Shown: positions 17,380-25,393 of the stretch, in pieces | How positions within the stretch are numbered: position 1 is the first letter of the stretch | How the letters are laid out: each line of letters opens with the position of its first letter | NCBI RefSeq assembly: GCF_001612725.1 | Contig: NZ_BDAZ01000069.1 | Span: 20,485-84,484 of the forward strand | Direction of reading: 5' to 3' | DNA: 64,000 nucleotides | From: Nocardia anaemiae NBRC 100462 | Lineage (GTDB): Bacteria; Actinomycetota; Actinomycetes; Mycobacteriales; Mycobacteriaceae | The notes under the pieces: model-generated | The model's database searches: none | Seen by the model: the letters and a program-made list of their open reading frames with translations, nothing else | Told to the model about the DNA's origin: nothing | Position numbers and translations under genes: made by a program

Positions 17380-17922
17380 CACGATCTCGGTGGCCAATTC
17401 GTGGTCGGCCTCGGTCGCCACATTGTCGACGTCGATCTCCACCACCCGGAATTCGCCGTAGACGTAGCGACCGGAGGCATCGGCGACCGAACGCGGCAGA
17501 TTCTTGGTGACCAGCACGGTGGCGGCGACCTCCACCGGCCGACACGTGGGATCCGCGACGGTGCCGTCCGCGGCCGGTACCGCGGGATGACCGCGATCGG
17601 CGACGACAAGGCTGATGAACCGGCCGAAACCACCCGCGCAGACCTGCCAGCCCAGCTGCGCGCCCGCACCGCGTCCGGCGACATTCACCCAGGGGATGCC
17701 GAGTTCGTCGAGGATGGCGTGCACGCCCGCCGGATCCAGGTCCGCTACCGATTCCACCGCGATGGTGCGCAGGTCCGAGGTGTGCAGACGCGCACACACC
17801 TGGTCGTAGACGTCGACCGGATCACCGGCATCGGGCAAGAGCAGCACGCTGTGCCGAGACTCCGGGCCGTCGACCCGTACGGTCCATGCCCGGTCACCGA
17901 CCGTGATCCGCCGAGATTTCAC
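17359..17922 (-). CDS. Alpha/beta-hydrolase-like protein without nucleophile (probably non-catalytic)
   Basis: A 187-residue protein starting at GTG 17922 (VKSRRITVGDRAWTVRV). The order of elements is that of a short alpha/beta hydrolase: VLLLPDAGDPVDVYDQVC, a central strand LGIPWVNVAGRGAGAQLGW, then FISLVVADRG. The nucleophile elbow G-x-S-x-G is replaced by G-R-G-A-G, so the serine is absent, and no clear catalytic His follows. It is therefore probably a non-enzymatic relative or a degenerate hydrolase, though it has kept an intact frame. It converges on the true hydrolase gene with a 21-bp overlap. Function unknown. Confidence 0.7.
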   Translation of the reverse strand: MKSRRITVGDRAWTVRVDGPESRHSVLLLPDAGDPVDVYDQVCARLHTSDLRTIAVESVADLDPAGVHAILDELGIPWVNVAGRGAGAQLGWQVCAGGFGRFISLVVADRGHPAVPAADGTVADPTCRPVEVAATVLVTKNLPRSVADASGRYVYGEFRVVEIDVDNVATEADHELATEIVLRTSLW

Positions 17923-18102
17923 CCGAAATACGGTACACGCCTCGAGTCGACTTCTCGGTCGGCAAGGGCCGAGCTCAGTGGAAACGAACGAACCAGCGCC
18001 TGAGTCCGCAATCCTCCCTAACGCCGGGAATCCGGAATGCCCAGCGCACCGAGTTGGACCGTTGTCAGGAACGCACAGCATTTCGGCAATAGTGCGGTCT
18101 GA

Positions 18103-19638
18103 TCAAACAGGCGTGCTGTCGACTCCCAGACCGGAGACGATTGTCGGCAGATCGGTGGACGCACCATCGGTGAGCAGGCGCTCGATGTGGGCGATGTCGA
18201 GGTGCTGTTCGATCAGGTCGGCGAGCAGATCGAGTTGGGACGAGCGGATCGCGGCTACCGAAGTATTTTCGGCGACGACGAAACCGTGCCGCCCGGCGTG
18301 GGCGGCGACCTCGCGGAGCCAGGAGCGACGGAAGTCATCCGATTCCAGCAGGCCGTGCAGGTGAGTGCCCCAGATCGCCCCGCGCACCGTGCCCTCAGGT
18401 TTGCTGTCCAGCTCGAGCCAGGCGGGATCGCCGCTGCGCTGGACACGACCATGGTGAATCTCATAGCCGTGCACGGCGATTCCGTTACCCCGCCCGGTGC
18501 TGCGCCGCAGCACCTTCGGATCGGCGAATTCGATCTCCAGATCGAGCAGACCCAACCCCGCGACCGTGCCCGCATCCGATTCGACCCGATCGACGATGCG
18601 ACTGCCGAGCATCTGATATCCGCCGCAGATGCCGAGGATCGGCCGCCCCGCTGCGGCCCTGGCCTGCAGCGCATCGGCGATTCCGGTGCGCCGCAACCAC
18701 TCCAGATCCGAGACGGTCGCCTTACTGCCTGGCAGTACCACCAGGTCGGCATCGGCCAGCCGAGACGGGTCACCGACCCAGCGCACCGCGACACCGGGCT
18801 CACAGGCCAGCGCTTCGACATCGGTGGAATTGGAGATGCGCGGCAGGCGGATGGCGGCGACCGTGAGCCATTCGGCACCGATCGGCGGGCTCGGACGGCC
18901 GACCGGTGCGTCGCTGACGGTGCCGAGGGAGTCCTCCGCGTCGATCCACAGTTCGTCCGCGTAGGGAATGACACCGAGGGTCGGGCGTCCGGTCAGCTCG
19001 GTGAGCCGGTCGAGTCCGGGACGAAGCAACTCGACATCGCCGCGGAACTTGTTGACGATGAAGCCGGAGATCAGTTGCTGATCTTCGGGTTCCAGTACCG
19101 CGACGGTGCCGAACAGGTGCGCGAGCACACCGCCCCGGTCGATATCGCCGACCACGAGCACCGGTAGTCGCGCCGCCCGGGCGAGACCCATATTCGCCAG
19201 ATCGGTGGCGCGCAGGTTGATTTCGGCGGGTGAACCGGCGCCCTCGCAGATCACCACATCGAATTCGGCGCGCAGCGAATCCAGTTCGGCGGCAACGACT
19301 TCGCGCAGATCCCGGCGATGCTGGAAATAGTCACGCGCGCCGACGGTGCCGATTGCCCTGCCGCGCACCACGAGCTGCGAGCGTCGATCGCTGCCGGGTT
19401 TGAGCAGGACCGGATTGAACCGCACACTCGGCTCCAGCCCGCACGCCGCCGCCTGCAGGGCCTGTGCGCGACCGATCTCGCCACCATCGAGGGTGACCAC
19501 CGAATTATTGGACATGTTCTGCGCCTTGAACGGCGCGACTCGAACGCCGCGCCGGGCGAGCATCCGGCAAAGTCCGGCCACCACAACGCTTTTCCCTGCG
19601 TCGGAGGTCGTTCCGGCGATCAGCAGTGCGCCGTTCAA
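18103..19638 (-). CDS. cobQ: Cobyric acid synthase (adenosylcobyrate amidation, glutamine-hydrolysing)
   Basis: CobQ/CbiP amidates carboxylates b, d, e and g of adenosylcobyrinate a,c-diamide. Its 511 residues hold an N-terminal ATP-binding domain (LLIAGTTSDAGKSVVVAGLC, FKAQNMSNNSVVTLDGGEIG, CEGAGSPAEINLRATDLANM) and a C-terminal GATase domain (ILGICGGYQMLG with the nucleophile-position Cys, and GAIWGTHLHGLLESD with the His). The start is TTG 19638, eight bases after GGAG, giving the expected MNGALLIAGT N-terminus. Map lies 49 bp upstream on the same strand, so the two may be co-transcribed. This cob gene is separated from cobB by mqo and others. Confidence 0.95.
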   Translation of the reverse strand: MNGALLIAGTTSDAGKSVVVAGLCRMLARRGVRVAPFKAQNMSNNSVVTLDGGEIGRAQALQAAACGLEPSVRFNPVLLKPGSDRRSQLVVRGRAIGTVGARDYFQHRRDLREVVAAELDSLRAEFDVVICEGAGSPAEINLRATDLANMGLARAARLPVLVVGDIDRGGVLAHLFGTVAVLEPEDQQLISGFIVNKFRGDVELLRPGLDRLTELTGRPTLGVIPYADELWIDAEDSLGTVSDAPVGRPSPPIGAEWLTVAAIRLPRISNSTDVEALACEPGVAVRWVGDPSRLADADLVVLPGSKATVSDLEWLRRTGIADALQARAAAGRPILGICGGYQMLGSRIVDRVESDAGTVAGLGLLDLEIEFADPKVLRRSTGRGNGIAVHGYEIHHGRVQRSGDPAWLELDSKPEGTVRGAIWGTHLHGLLESDDFRRSWLREVAAHAGRHGFVVAENTSVAAIRSSQLDLLADLIEQHLDIAHIERLLTDGASTDLPTIVSGLGVDSTPV

Positions 19639-19687
19639 TGTGCTGGCTCCGTCGGCGGCGCGAGCTTCGAACTGCGCGGTCCGCTCG

Positions 19688-20551
19688 TCACGGCACGGTG
19701 AGAATTTCGGCGCCGGTTTCGGTCACCACCAGTGTGTGTTCGAACTGCGCCGTCCACTTGCGGTCCTTGGTGACCACGGTCCAGCCATCGTCCCAGATCT
19801 CGTAGTCGATGCCGCCGAGGTTGATCATCGGCTCGATGGTGAAGGTCATGCCGGGCTCGATGACCGTTTCGATGGCGGGCTGGTCGTAGTGCAGGATGAC
19901 CAGGCCGCTGTGGAAGGTGGGACCGACGCCGTGTCCGGTGAAATCGCGCACCACGCCGTAGCCGAAACGGTTGGCGTAGGACTCGATGACGCGGCCGATC
20001 ACATTCAGCGCCCGGCCGGGCCGAACGGCCTTGATCGCCCGCATGGTCGCCTCATGCGTGCGCTCGACCAGCAGTCGCACCTCCTCGTCGACATCACCGG
20101 CGAGGAAGGTCTTATTGGTATCGCCGTGCACGCCGTCGATATAGGCGGTCACATCGATATTGACGATGTCGCCGTCCTCGATGACCGTCGAGTCCGGAAT
20201 GCCGTGGCAGATCACCTCGTTCAGCGAGGTGCAGCACGACTTCGGAAAACCCTTGTAGCCCAAGGTCGATGGGTAGGCGCCGTGGTCGCACATGTACTCG
20301 TGCGCGATCCGGTCCAGCTCATCGGTGGTGACACCGGGCGCGACCGCCTTGCCCGCCTCCTCCAGCGCCTGCGCCGCGATCTTGCCAGCGATCCGCATCT
20401 TCTCGATGGTCTCGGCCGTCTGCACCCAGGGTTCGCGCCCCTCGTTCACGGTCTTCTTCCACGCATACTCCGGACGCTCGATCGAGCGCGGAACCTCACG
20501 GGTGGGCGAGAGCGTGCCGGGAACAAGCGGCTGGCGGGTACGCACTGACAT
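19688..20551 (-). CDS. map: Type I methionine aminopeptidase
   Basis: This enzyme removes initiator methionine from nascent proteins. The 287 residues contain all metal ligands of the pita-bread fold: D in NIDVTAYIDGVHGDTNKTF (two Asp), H in DFTGHGVGPTFH, E in TIEPMINLGG and E in FEHTLVVTE, plus the substrate His in EVICHGIPDS. An N-terminal extension of about 40 residues (LVPGTLSPTREVPRSIERPE) matches the M. tuberculosis MapB (Rv2861c) type with a PxxP-containing linker that can bind the ribosome. The start is ATG 20551. It is divergent from the luciferase-like gene. Confidence 0.96.
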   Translation of the reverse strand: MSVRTRQPLVPGTLSPTREVPRSIERPEYAWKKTVNEGREPWVQTAETIEKMRIAGKIAAQALEEAGKAVAPGVTTDELDRIAHEYMCDHGAYPSTLGYKGFPKSCCTSLNEVICHGIPDSTVIEDGDIVNIDVTAYIDGVHGDTNKTFLAGDVDEEVRLLVERTHEATMRAIKAVRPGRALNVIGRVIESYANRFGYGVVRDFTGHGVGPTFHSGLVILHYDQPAIETVIEPGMTFTIEPMINLGGIDYEIWDDGWTVVTKDRKWTAQFEHTLVVTETGAEILTVP

Positions 20552-20580
20552 GGCACAAGACTATCCGCACCGGTCAGCGT

Positions 20581-20646
20581 GCACGGTCCGTGCCCGCGTC
20601 GGGAACGCGCGGTCAACCGACGGAATAGTTGCGGACCACGGTCCGT
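20581..20646. promoter_or_regulatory. Paired palindromes sharing CACGGTCCGT in the map/LLM divergent promoter
   Basis: The 10-mer CACGGTCCGT occurs at 20582-20591 and again at 20637-20646, 55 bp apart (about five helical turns). The first copy is the core of the perfect inverted repeat GCACGG-T-CCGTGC (20581-20593). The second overlaps the inverted repeat CGGACC-AC-GGTCCG (20632-20645). Spacing on one face of the helix inside a 143-bp divergent promoter suggests a two-site operator. The regulator is unknown and none is encoded next door. Confidence 0.5.
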
Positions 20647-20694
20647 TTAAGCTGGTGGTTGACGTAGAAACTACACACGAACAGGACTTGAGCT

Positions 20695-21705
20695 GTGGAA
20701 CTGGGACTCACGACTTTCGCGGAGCTGTACCCGGTCGGCGACCGACCGGCGCCCACCGCGGCCGAACGGCTGCGCGAGGTGGTCGACGAGGCGGTCGCCA
20801 CCGAGCGCGCCGGACTCGACGTCTATGGCGTCGGCGAACATCACCGCAAGGATTTCGCGGCATCCGCGCCCGCGGTGGTGTTGGCCGCGATCGCGGCACG
20901 GACCGAGCGCATTCAGCTGACCAGCGCGGTAAGCGTGCTGAGTTCGGATGATCCGGTACGTGTGTACCAGGATTTTGCCACATTGGACGGACTCTCGAAC
21001 GGTCGCGCCGAGCTGATGGCCGGACGCGGTTCGTTCACCGAGAGCTTTCCGCTGTTCGGCTACGACCTGAGCGACTATGACGAGCTTTTCGAGGAGAAGC
21101 TGGCGCTGCTGCTGCATATTCGCGCGGACGAGCCGGTGACCTGGAACGGCAAATTCCGTGCCCCGCTGCGCGATGCGGTGATCTACCCGCGCACGGACAA
21201 CCGGCCGCTGCCGGTCTGGATCGCGGTGGGCGGCAGCCCGGAATCCGTTGCCCGCGCCGGATTGCTCGGCTTACCGCTGGCGATCGCGATCATCGGCGGC
21301 CAGCCCGCACGCTTCAAACCGCTGGTGGACCTGTACCACCGCGCGCTGGAAGAGGGCGGCCACGACAAGCAGCCGGTGGCGGTGCACGCGCACGGCTATA
21401 TCGCCGATACCGACGAACAGGCCGTCGCCGACTTCTACGAGCCGTATGCCGGGGCGATGAGCACCCTTGGGCGCGAACGCGGTTGGGGTCCGATGACCCA
21501 CGCGCAGTTCGACGCCCTGCGCTCCCAGAGCGGTTCCCTCTTCGTCGGCACGCCGGACTATGTCGCCGAAAAGATCACCGATATCCGCGACACCCTCGGC
21601 CTGGACCGTTTCATGCTGCACACCAGCGTCGGCACGCTGCCGCACGAAAAGGTGCTGCGCAATATCGAATTGCTCGGCGCGAAGGTGGCACCCAGGGTGC
21701 GTTGA
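20695..21705 (+). CDS. LLM-class flavin-dependent oxidoreductase (luciferase-like)
   Basis: A 336-residue TIM-barrel flavoenzyme. Seen: ELGLTTFAELYPVG at the first strand, GVGEHHRKDFAASAPAVVLA (the EHH motif around residue 45), RIQLTSAVSVLSSDDPVRVYQDFATLD and GRAELMAGRGSFTESFPLFG, and PLPVWIAVGGSPESVARAGLLG, all typical of the bacterial luciferase family. The start is GTG 20695 after AGGA. It could use FMN or F420; the sequence alone does not decide. A possible operator pair lies upstream. Substrate unknown. Confidence 0.87.
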   Translation: MELGLTTFAELYPVGDRPAPTAAERLREVVDEAVATERAGLDVYGVGEHHRKDFAASAPAVVLAAIAARTERIQLTSAVSVLSSDDPVRVYQDFATLDGLSNGRAELMAGRGSFTESFPLFGYDLSDYDELFEEKLALLLHIRADEPVTWNGKFRAPLRDAVIYPRTDNRPLPVWIAVGGSPESVARAGLLGLPLAIAIIGGQPARFKPLVDLYHRALEEGGHDKQPVAVHAHGYIADTDEQAVADFYEPYAGAMSTLGRERGWGPMTHAQFDALRSQSGSLFVGTPDYVAEKITDIRDTLGLDRFMLHTSVGTLPHEKVLRNIELLGAKVAPRVR

Positions 21706-21806
21706 CGAGCCCGTACTCGCGATGGACTGGCCACGCACGCAACAGATCTCGCCGTCCGCCCGGCCAGTGCTGCGGAAGGCCGCGCCGCGCACCATACGAT
21801 GGCCCC

Positions 21807-22403
21807 ATGTCAGCACTGCCCCTGATCTTCACCGCGGGCTGGGCGAGCGGGGTCAATGCCTATGCGGTGGTCCTGCTGCTCGGGCTATTCGGCATAACCG
21901 GTCTGTCCGATGACGTGCCGGAGGCGCTGCAGCGCACCGATGTGCTGATCGCGGCCGGGGTGTTGTTCCTCATCGAGGCCGTCGCGGACAAGGTTCCCTA
22001 TCTCGACAGCTTCTGGGATGCGGTGCACACCATCGTGCGCCCGGCGTCGGGTGCGGTCGTCGCCGCACTGCTCGCGGGCCAGGACGGTTCGCTGCCACAA
22101 CTGGCGGCCGGTGCGGTCGGCGGAACCGCCGCCCTGGCAAGCCATCTCGTGAAGGCCGGGACACGGATGGCGATCAACACCTCGCCGGAGCCCGCGAGCA
22201 ATGTCGTGATGAGCCTCGTCGAGGATCTGACCGTCGGCGGCATCGTCACCCTCGCCATCTTCCACCCGGTCGTCGCGGCCGTCTGCGCGGGCACACTGCT
22301 GGTAATCGGCGTGATCCTGGTGTATCTGCTGGCGAGCCGGATCCGCCGCTACCGCATTCGCCGCCGACAACGTCGCGAGGCCAAGCGCGCCGCGACCATC
22401 TAG
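21807..22403 (+). CDS. DUF4126-family membrane protein
   Basis: A 198-residue integral membrane protein with about five hydrophobic segments. It starts LPLIFTAGWASGVNAYAVVL, which is the conserved DUF4126 opening, and later has VADKVPYLDSFWDAVHTIVRP and PEPASNVVMSLVEDLTVGG, also characteristic. The C-terminal 20 residues are strongly basic (RRYRIRRRQRREAKR), placing that end in the cytoplasm. The function of the family is not known. The start is ATG 21807. Its TAG stop lies within a CTAG that also gives the stop of the opposite methyltransferase gene. Confidence 0.85.
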   Translation: MSALPLIFTAGWASGVNAYAVVLLLGLFGITGLSDDVPEALQRTDVLIAAGVLFLIEAVADKVPYLDSFWDAVHTIVRPASGAVVAALLAGQDGSLPQLAAGAVGGTAALASHLVKAGTRMAINTSPEPASNVVMSLVEDLTVGGIVTLAIFHPVVAAVCAGTLLVIGVILVYLLASRIRRYRIRRRQRREAKRAATI

Positions 22404-23035
22404 GCCGGTTTGCGCCACACCAGCGAATAGCGCCAGAAGACCAGCCGCCGCACCCGCGCACCGGGCAGAATCGCCGCGACCCTCGCCCGCACCTGCCGCG
22501 TCGTCAGCGGCGGATCGAGCACGACCGGCATGACACCATGCGTCGGCTCGACCGCATACCAACTCCCTCGCCCACGCGCCCGAAAAATCCGAAACACCAC
22601 CCCGAGCACCCGATGCCCGATCGCCGCCAACAACTCGACGGGCAATTCCCGCAGGAGATCGGGCCGCGGCAATGCCACAGCGGCGATCACACCACCCGGC
22701 CGCACTGCCCGTGCCAACACCGGCAGCACCTCATCGAGCGGCATGTGGTGCAACGTGCTGATCGACACGATCGCGTCGTAGGCTCCCTCCCCCAGCGGCT
22801 CCGTCAGCACATCCGCGAGGATGCAGCGGACATTGTCCGGCGTCGCGTGCTTCGCGGCATCGATCATCACCGGCGAACGGTCGATCGCATCGACGTGCTC
22901 GACCCGCCGCGCGAGTTCCCCCGCGAAAGCCCCTGCCCCACAACCGACGTCCAACACCCGAGTACACCGGTCGGGCAGCTGCCGCATGAGAAATCGTTGG
23001 TAGTAGGCGTTGTGGCTCCAATTGAGCTCGGTCAT
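22400..23035 (-). CDS. Class I SAM-dependent methyltransferase
   Basis: A 211-residue methyltransferase. Motif I is VLDVGCGAGAFAGEL (near residue 32), followed by the acidic residue of motif II in VDAIDRSPVMIDAA, then DAIVSISTLHHMPLDEVLPV (motif IV region) and AVRPGGVIAAVALPR. This is the Methyltransf_11/UbiE-like arrangement, with a C-terminal helix region RARVAAILPGARVRRLVFWRYSLVWRK. I chose ATG 23035 (MTELNWSHNAYY) with AAGG 8 nt upstream; a GTG at 23044 is possible. Substrate unknown. It is divergent from the second P450 and shares a CTAG stop overlap with the DUF4126 gene. Confidence 0.85.
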   Translation of the reverse strand: MTELNWSHNAYYQRFLMRQLPDRCTRVLDVGCGAGAFAGELARRVEHVDAIDRSPVMIDAAKHATPDNVRCILADVLTEPLGEGAYDAIVSISTLHHMPLDEVLPVLARAVRPGGVIAAVALPRPDLLRELPVELLAAIGHRVLGVVFRIFRARGRGSWYAVEPTHGVMPVVLDPPLTTRQVRARVAAILPGARVRRLVFWRYSLVWRKPA

Positions 23036-23226
23036 CGAGAACACCTTGCCATGGGTGCGCCGAAACTCCGTCCGCCCCCGAAGTTATGTTCCGATCGCGA
23101 CGGAATTCCGTTGCGGAGCAGAGGATCCGGATCGTGGCCAGAGCGAGTCGGCCGGTGATCGACACTGACCTGGCCCGAACCCGGATGGCCCGGGTGCCAT
23201 CCGTCGATCACACCATTGGAGACAGT

Positions 23227-24432
23227 ATGACCGAGTCGGTCATCCAGCTGCCCACCGCTGGAGAAACGGTTCTCGAAACCTATGAGCGAATCTCTCGACG
23301 CGGACCGCTGGTTCCGATCGAGCTGACCGGCGGTGTCGCGGCCTGGAGTGCGGTGAGCTATCAAGCGGTGAGCGAAGTGCTGGCCGGGGACGGCACCCTC
23401 TTCAGCAAGAACGCCGAGAACTGTCCGGCCCTGCACGACGGCACCATTCCGGCGGATTGGCCGATGCGCGCGCTCACCGATATCGACCATATGTTGAACA
23501 AGGACGGCGAGGACCATCGACGGTTACGCAAAACGATCAGCGCCGCGTTCACACCCGCTCGGGTGGCCGGGCTCGAACCCCGGATCCGCCAGATCGCTTC
23601 GGAGATCATCGATGACTTCGCCGATGAGAAAGGCGAATTCGATCTCATCCCACGATTCACAACTCCGTTTCCGGTGCGGGTGATCTGTGAGTTGTTCGGT
23701 GTGGAGAAGGCGGATCGGTCCCGAATCCGGGACTGGTCGACCACGATCGTGTCGCACACCAGCACCATCGAGCAGATGCAGACCGCGATGGGCGAGATGA
23801 TCGCATTCTTCACCCAGCTCATCGAGGGCAAACGGCGCGAGCCGGGCGACGACCTCACTTCCGCGTTGATCGAGGCCAATACCGACAATCTGACCACCGA
23901 CGAGCTGGTCAACATGTTGTGGCTGGTGATCGTGGCCGGGCACGAGACGACGGTGCATCTGCTGGCCAACGCGATCATCGCGCTGACGGAGAACCCCAGA
24001 CAACTGGACAAGGCCCTCACGCAGGACCGTTGGGCGGATGTGGTCGAGGAGGCGCTGCGCTACCGGTCCCCGGTGTACAGCGCCAATCTGCGCTATGCCC
24101 AGCGCGATGTCACCATCGCGGGCGTCGACCTGCCGAAGGGCGCGATCGTCATCTGGTACGGCGGTGTCGGGCGGGACCCGCAGCGATACCCGAACGCCGA
24201 TGTCTTCGATATCGATCACGATCACCGCGGTCAGCTGGCCTTCGGGCGCGGGCCGCATATCTGCCTCGGTGCTCCGCTGGCCCGGCTGGAAGCACGCATC
24301 GCGCTGTCCACGCTGTTCAACCGCTTCCCACTGCTGCATCTCACGCGTGACTCGGCGTCGCTGCCGATCAGCCCGCAGATCCTGACCGCGGGCCCGCTCA
24401 CTCTGCCGGTGCGGTTGTATCCGTCCGAATGA
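23227..24432 (+). CDS. Cytochrome P450 monooxygenase (second paralogue)
   Basis: A 401-residue P450 with I-helix AGHETT (near residue 237), K-helix E275-A-L-R278, and the heme loop FGRGPHICLGAPLARLEAR with Cys346. The start ATG 23227 follows GGAG at 5-nt spacing. It is paralogous to the P450 at 7829 along the full length (see shared ALHDGTIPADWPMRA, KDGEDHRRLRK, PGDDLTSALIEA). The methyltransferase is divergent upstream, and the AraC regulator gene overlaps its 3' end by 35 bp on the other strand. No redox partner is encoded here. Substrate unknown. Confidence 0.93.
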   Translation: MTESVIQLPTAGETVLETYERISRRGPLVPIELTGGVAAWSAVSYQAVSEVLAGDGTLFSKNAENCPALHDGTIPADWPMRALTDIDHMLNKDGEDHRRLRKTISAAFTPARVAGLEPRIRQIASEIIDDFADEKGEFDLIPRFTTPFPVRVICELFGVEKADRSRIRDWSTTIVSHTSTIEQMQTAMGEMIAFFTQLIEGKRREPGDDLTSALIEANTDNLTTDELVNMLWLVIVAGHETTVHLLANAIIALTENPRQLDKALTQDRWADVVEEALRYRSPVYSANLRYAQRDVTIAGVDLPKGAIVIWYGGVGRDPQRYPNADVFDIDHDHRGQLAFGRGPHICLGAPLARLEARIALSTLFNRFPLLHLTRDSASLPISPQILTAGPLTLPVRLYPSE

Positions 24433-25375
24433 CCGCCGCCGTCGGCTGGTCGATGGTCTCGGCCAGCCGACGTTTGCGGAATTCCCTCGGAGTTTCGCCG
24501 AATCGCGCCTTGAACGCGGCGGAGAACCAGGTGACGGTGAATCCGCTGCGCGCGGCGATTTCGCCGATGGTCAGTGTGGTGCTGGGGTTTTCGAGCATGC
24601 CGCGCGCCGCACGCAGTGATTCATCCTGGCGCACTTCACGATAGGTGGTTCCAGCCTGCTCCAGCGCGGTGCGCAATTGCCGTGGCGACCAGCTCAATGC
24701 CCGCGCTACCGCCGCGAGCCGGAGGTCGGCGACCCCGATATTGTCGCGCACATACCGGCGCACCGCCTCGGCCGTCTCGGCCAGCTGGGTCCGCTGCGGG
24801 GTGCTGTCGCCCACGGCCATCATGCACAGCAGTTCGGTGGTCCGGTCGCAGACCGCGTTGAATTGACGTTCGGTGAGCCGGGATCGCTCGGCATGGGTGT
24901 CGCGGATCATGTTCCGGGCGATGCGTCCGAGCCCGGAATCGAGGTCGAATACCGGTCGGCGCGCGCCGAGCGGTGCTATCGCGTGGTCGATCTCGGTGCG
25001 TGGGATCTGCAAGCCGAATGCCACCGAGCTGGGCACCGCCAACCGCAGTGCTTGATCCAATCCGGTCAGCAGTGCCTGTCCCGGTGCCACACAGGTGATT
25101 TCGCGATCATCGGCGACCGTGAACGACCCGCGCTCCGGGACCACCAGCCAGTAGAAGTTCTCCGCGGGCATCCGGCGAATGTGTGACGGCGTGCGAAACG
25201 CCAGTCGATCACCGGGCTGATCCCAGCGCAGCAGATTGTAGCTCGTCGTGTGCTGCGTGATCAGCGTGACCTGCCATTGATTCCGATCTCGATATCGATG
25301 GTCCATCGGAACGATGCTGTTGGCCACAGCGGTCCATTCATCGACACCGGTCACGTGCAGTTCGTCGTATCTCAT
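24398..25375 (-). CDS. AraC-family transcriptional regulator
   Basis: A 325-residue regulator. The N-terminal 190 residues resemble the AraC-binding-like domain of AraC/NahR/MmsR-type activators (RTPSHIRRMPAENFYWLVVP, CVAPGQALLTGLDQ). The C-terminal AraC/XylS double helix-turn-helix covers about residues 205-310, with LRLAAVARALSWSPRQLRTAL (first HTH) and LTIGEIAARSGFTVTWFSAAFKARFGETPREFRK (second HTH, quoted in parts: IGEIAARSGF and FKARFGETPREFR). It sits between two P450 genes: tail overlap with one and 18 bp upstream of the other on the same strand. It is a likely local regulator of these monooxygenases (inference). Confidence 0.9.
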   Translation of the reverse strand: MRYDELHVTGVDEWTAVANSIVPMDHRYRDRNQWQVTLITQHTTSYNLLRWDQPGDRLAFRTPSHIRRMPAENFYWLVVPERGSFTVADDREITCVAPGQALLTGLDQALRLAVPSSVAFGLQIPRTEIDHAIAPLGARRPVFDLDSGLGRIARNMIRDTHAERSRLTERQFNAVCDRTTELLCMMAVGDSTPQRTQLAETAEAVRRYVRDNIGVADLRLAAVARALSWSPRQLRTALEQAGTTYREVRQDESLRAARGMLENPSTTLTIGEIAARSGFTVTWFSAAFKARFGETPREFRKRRLAETIDQPTAAVIRTDTTAPAE

Positions 25376-25393
25376 GTCGACACCCCGATCACC

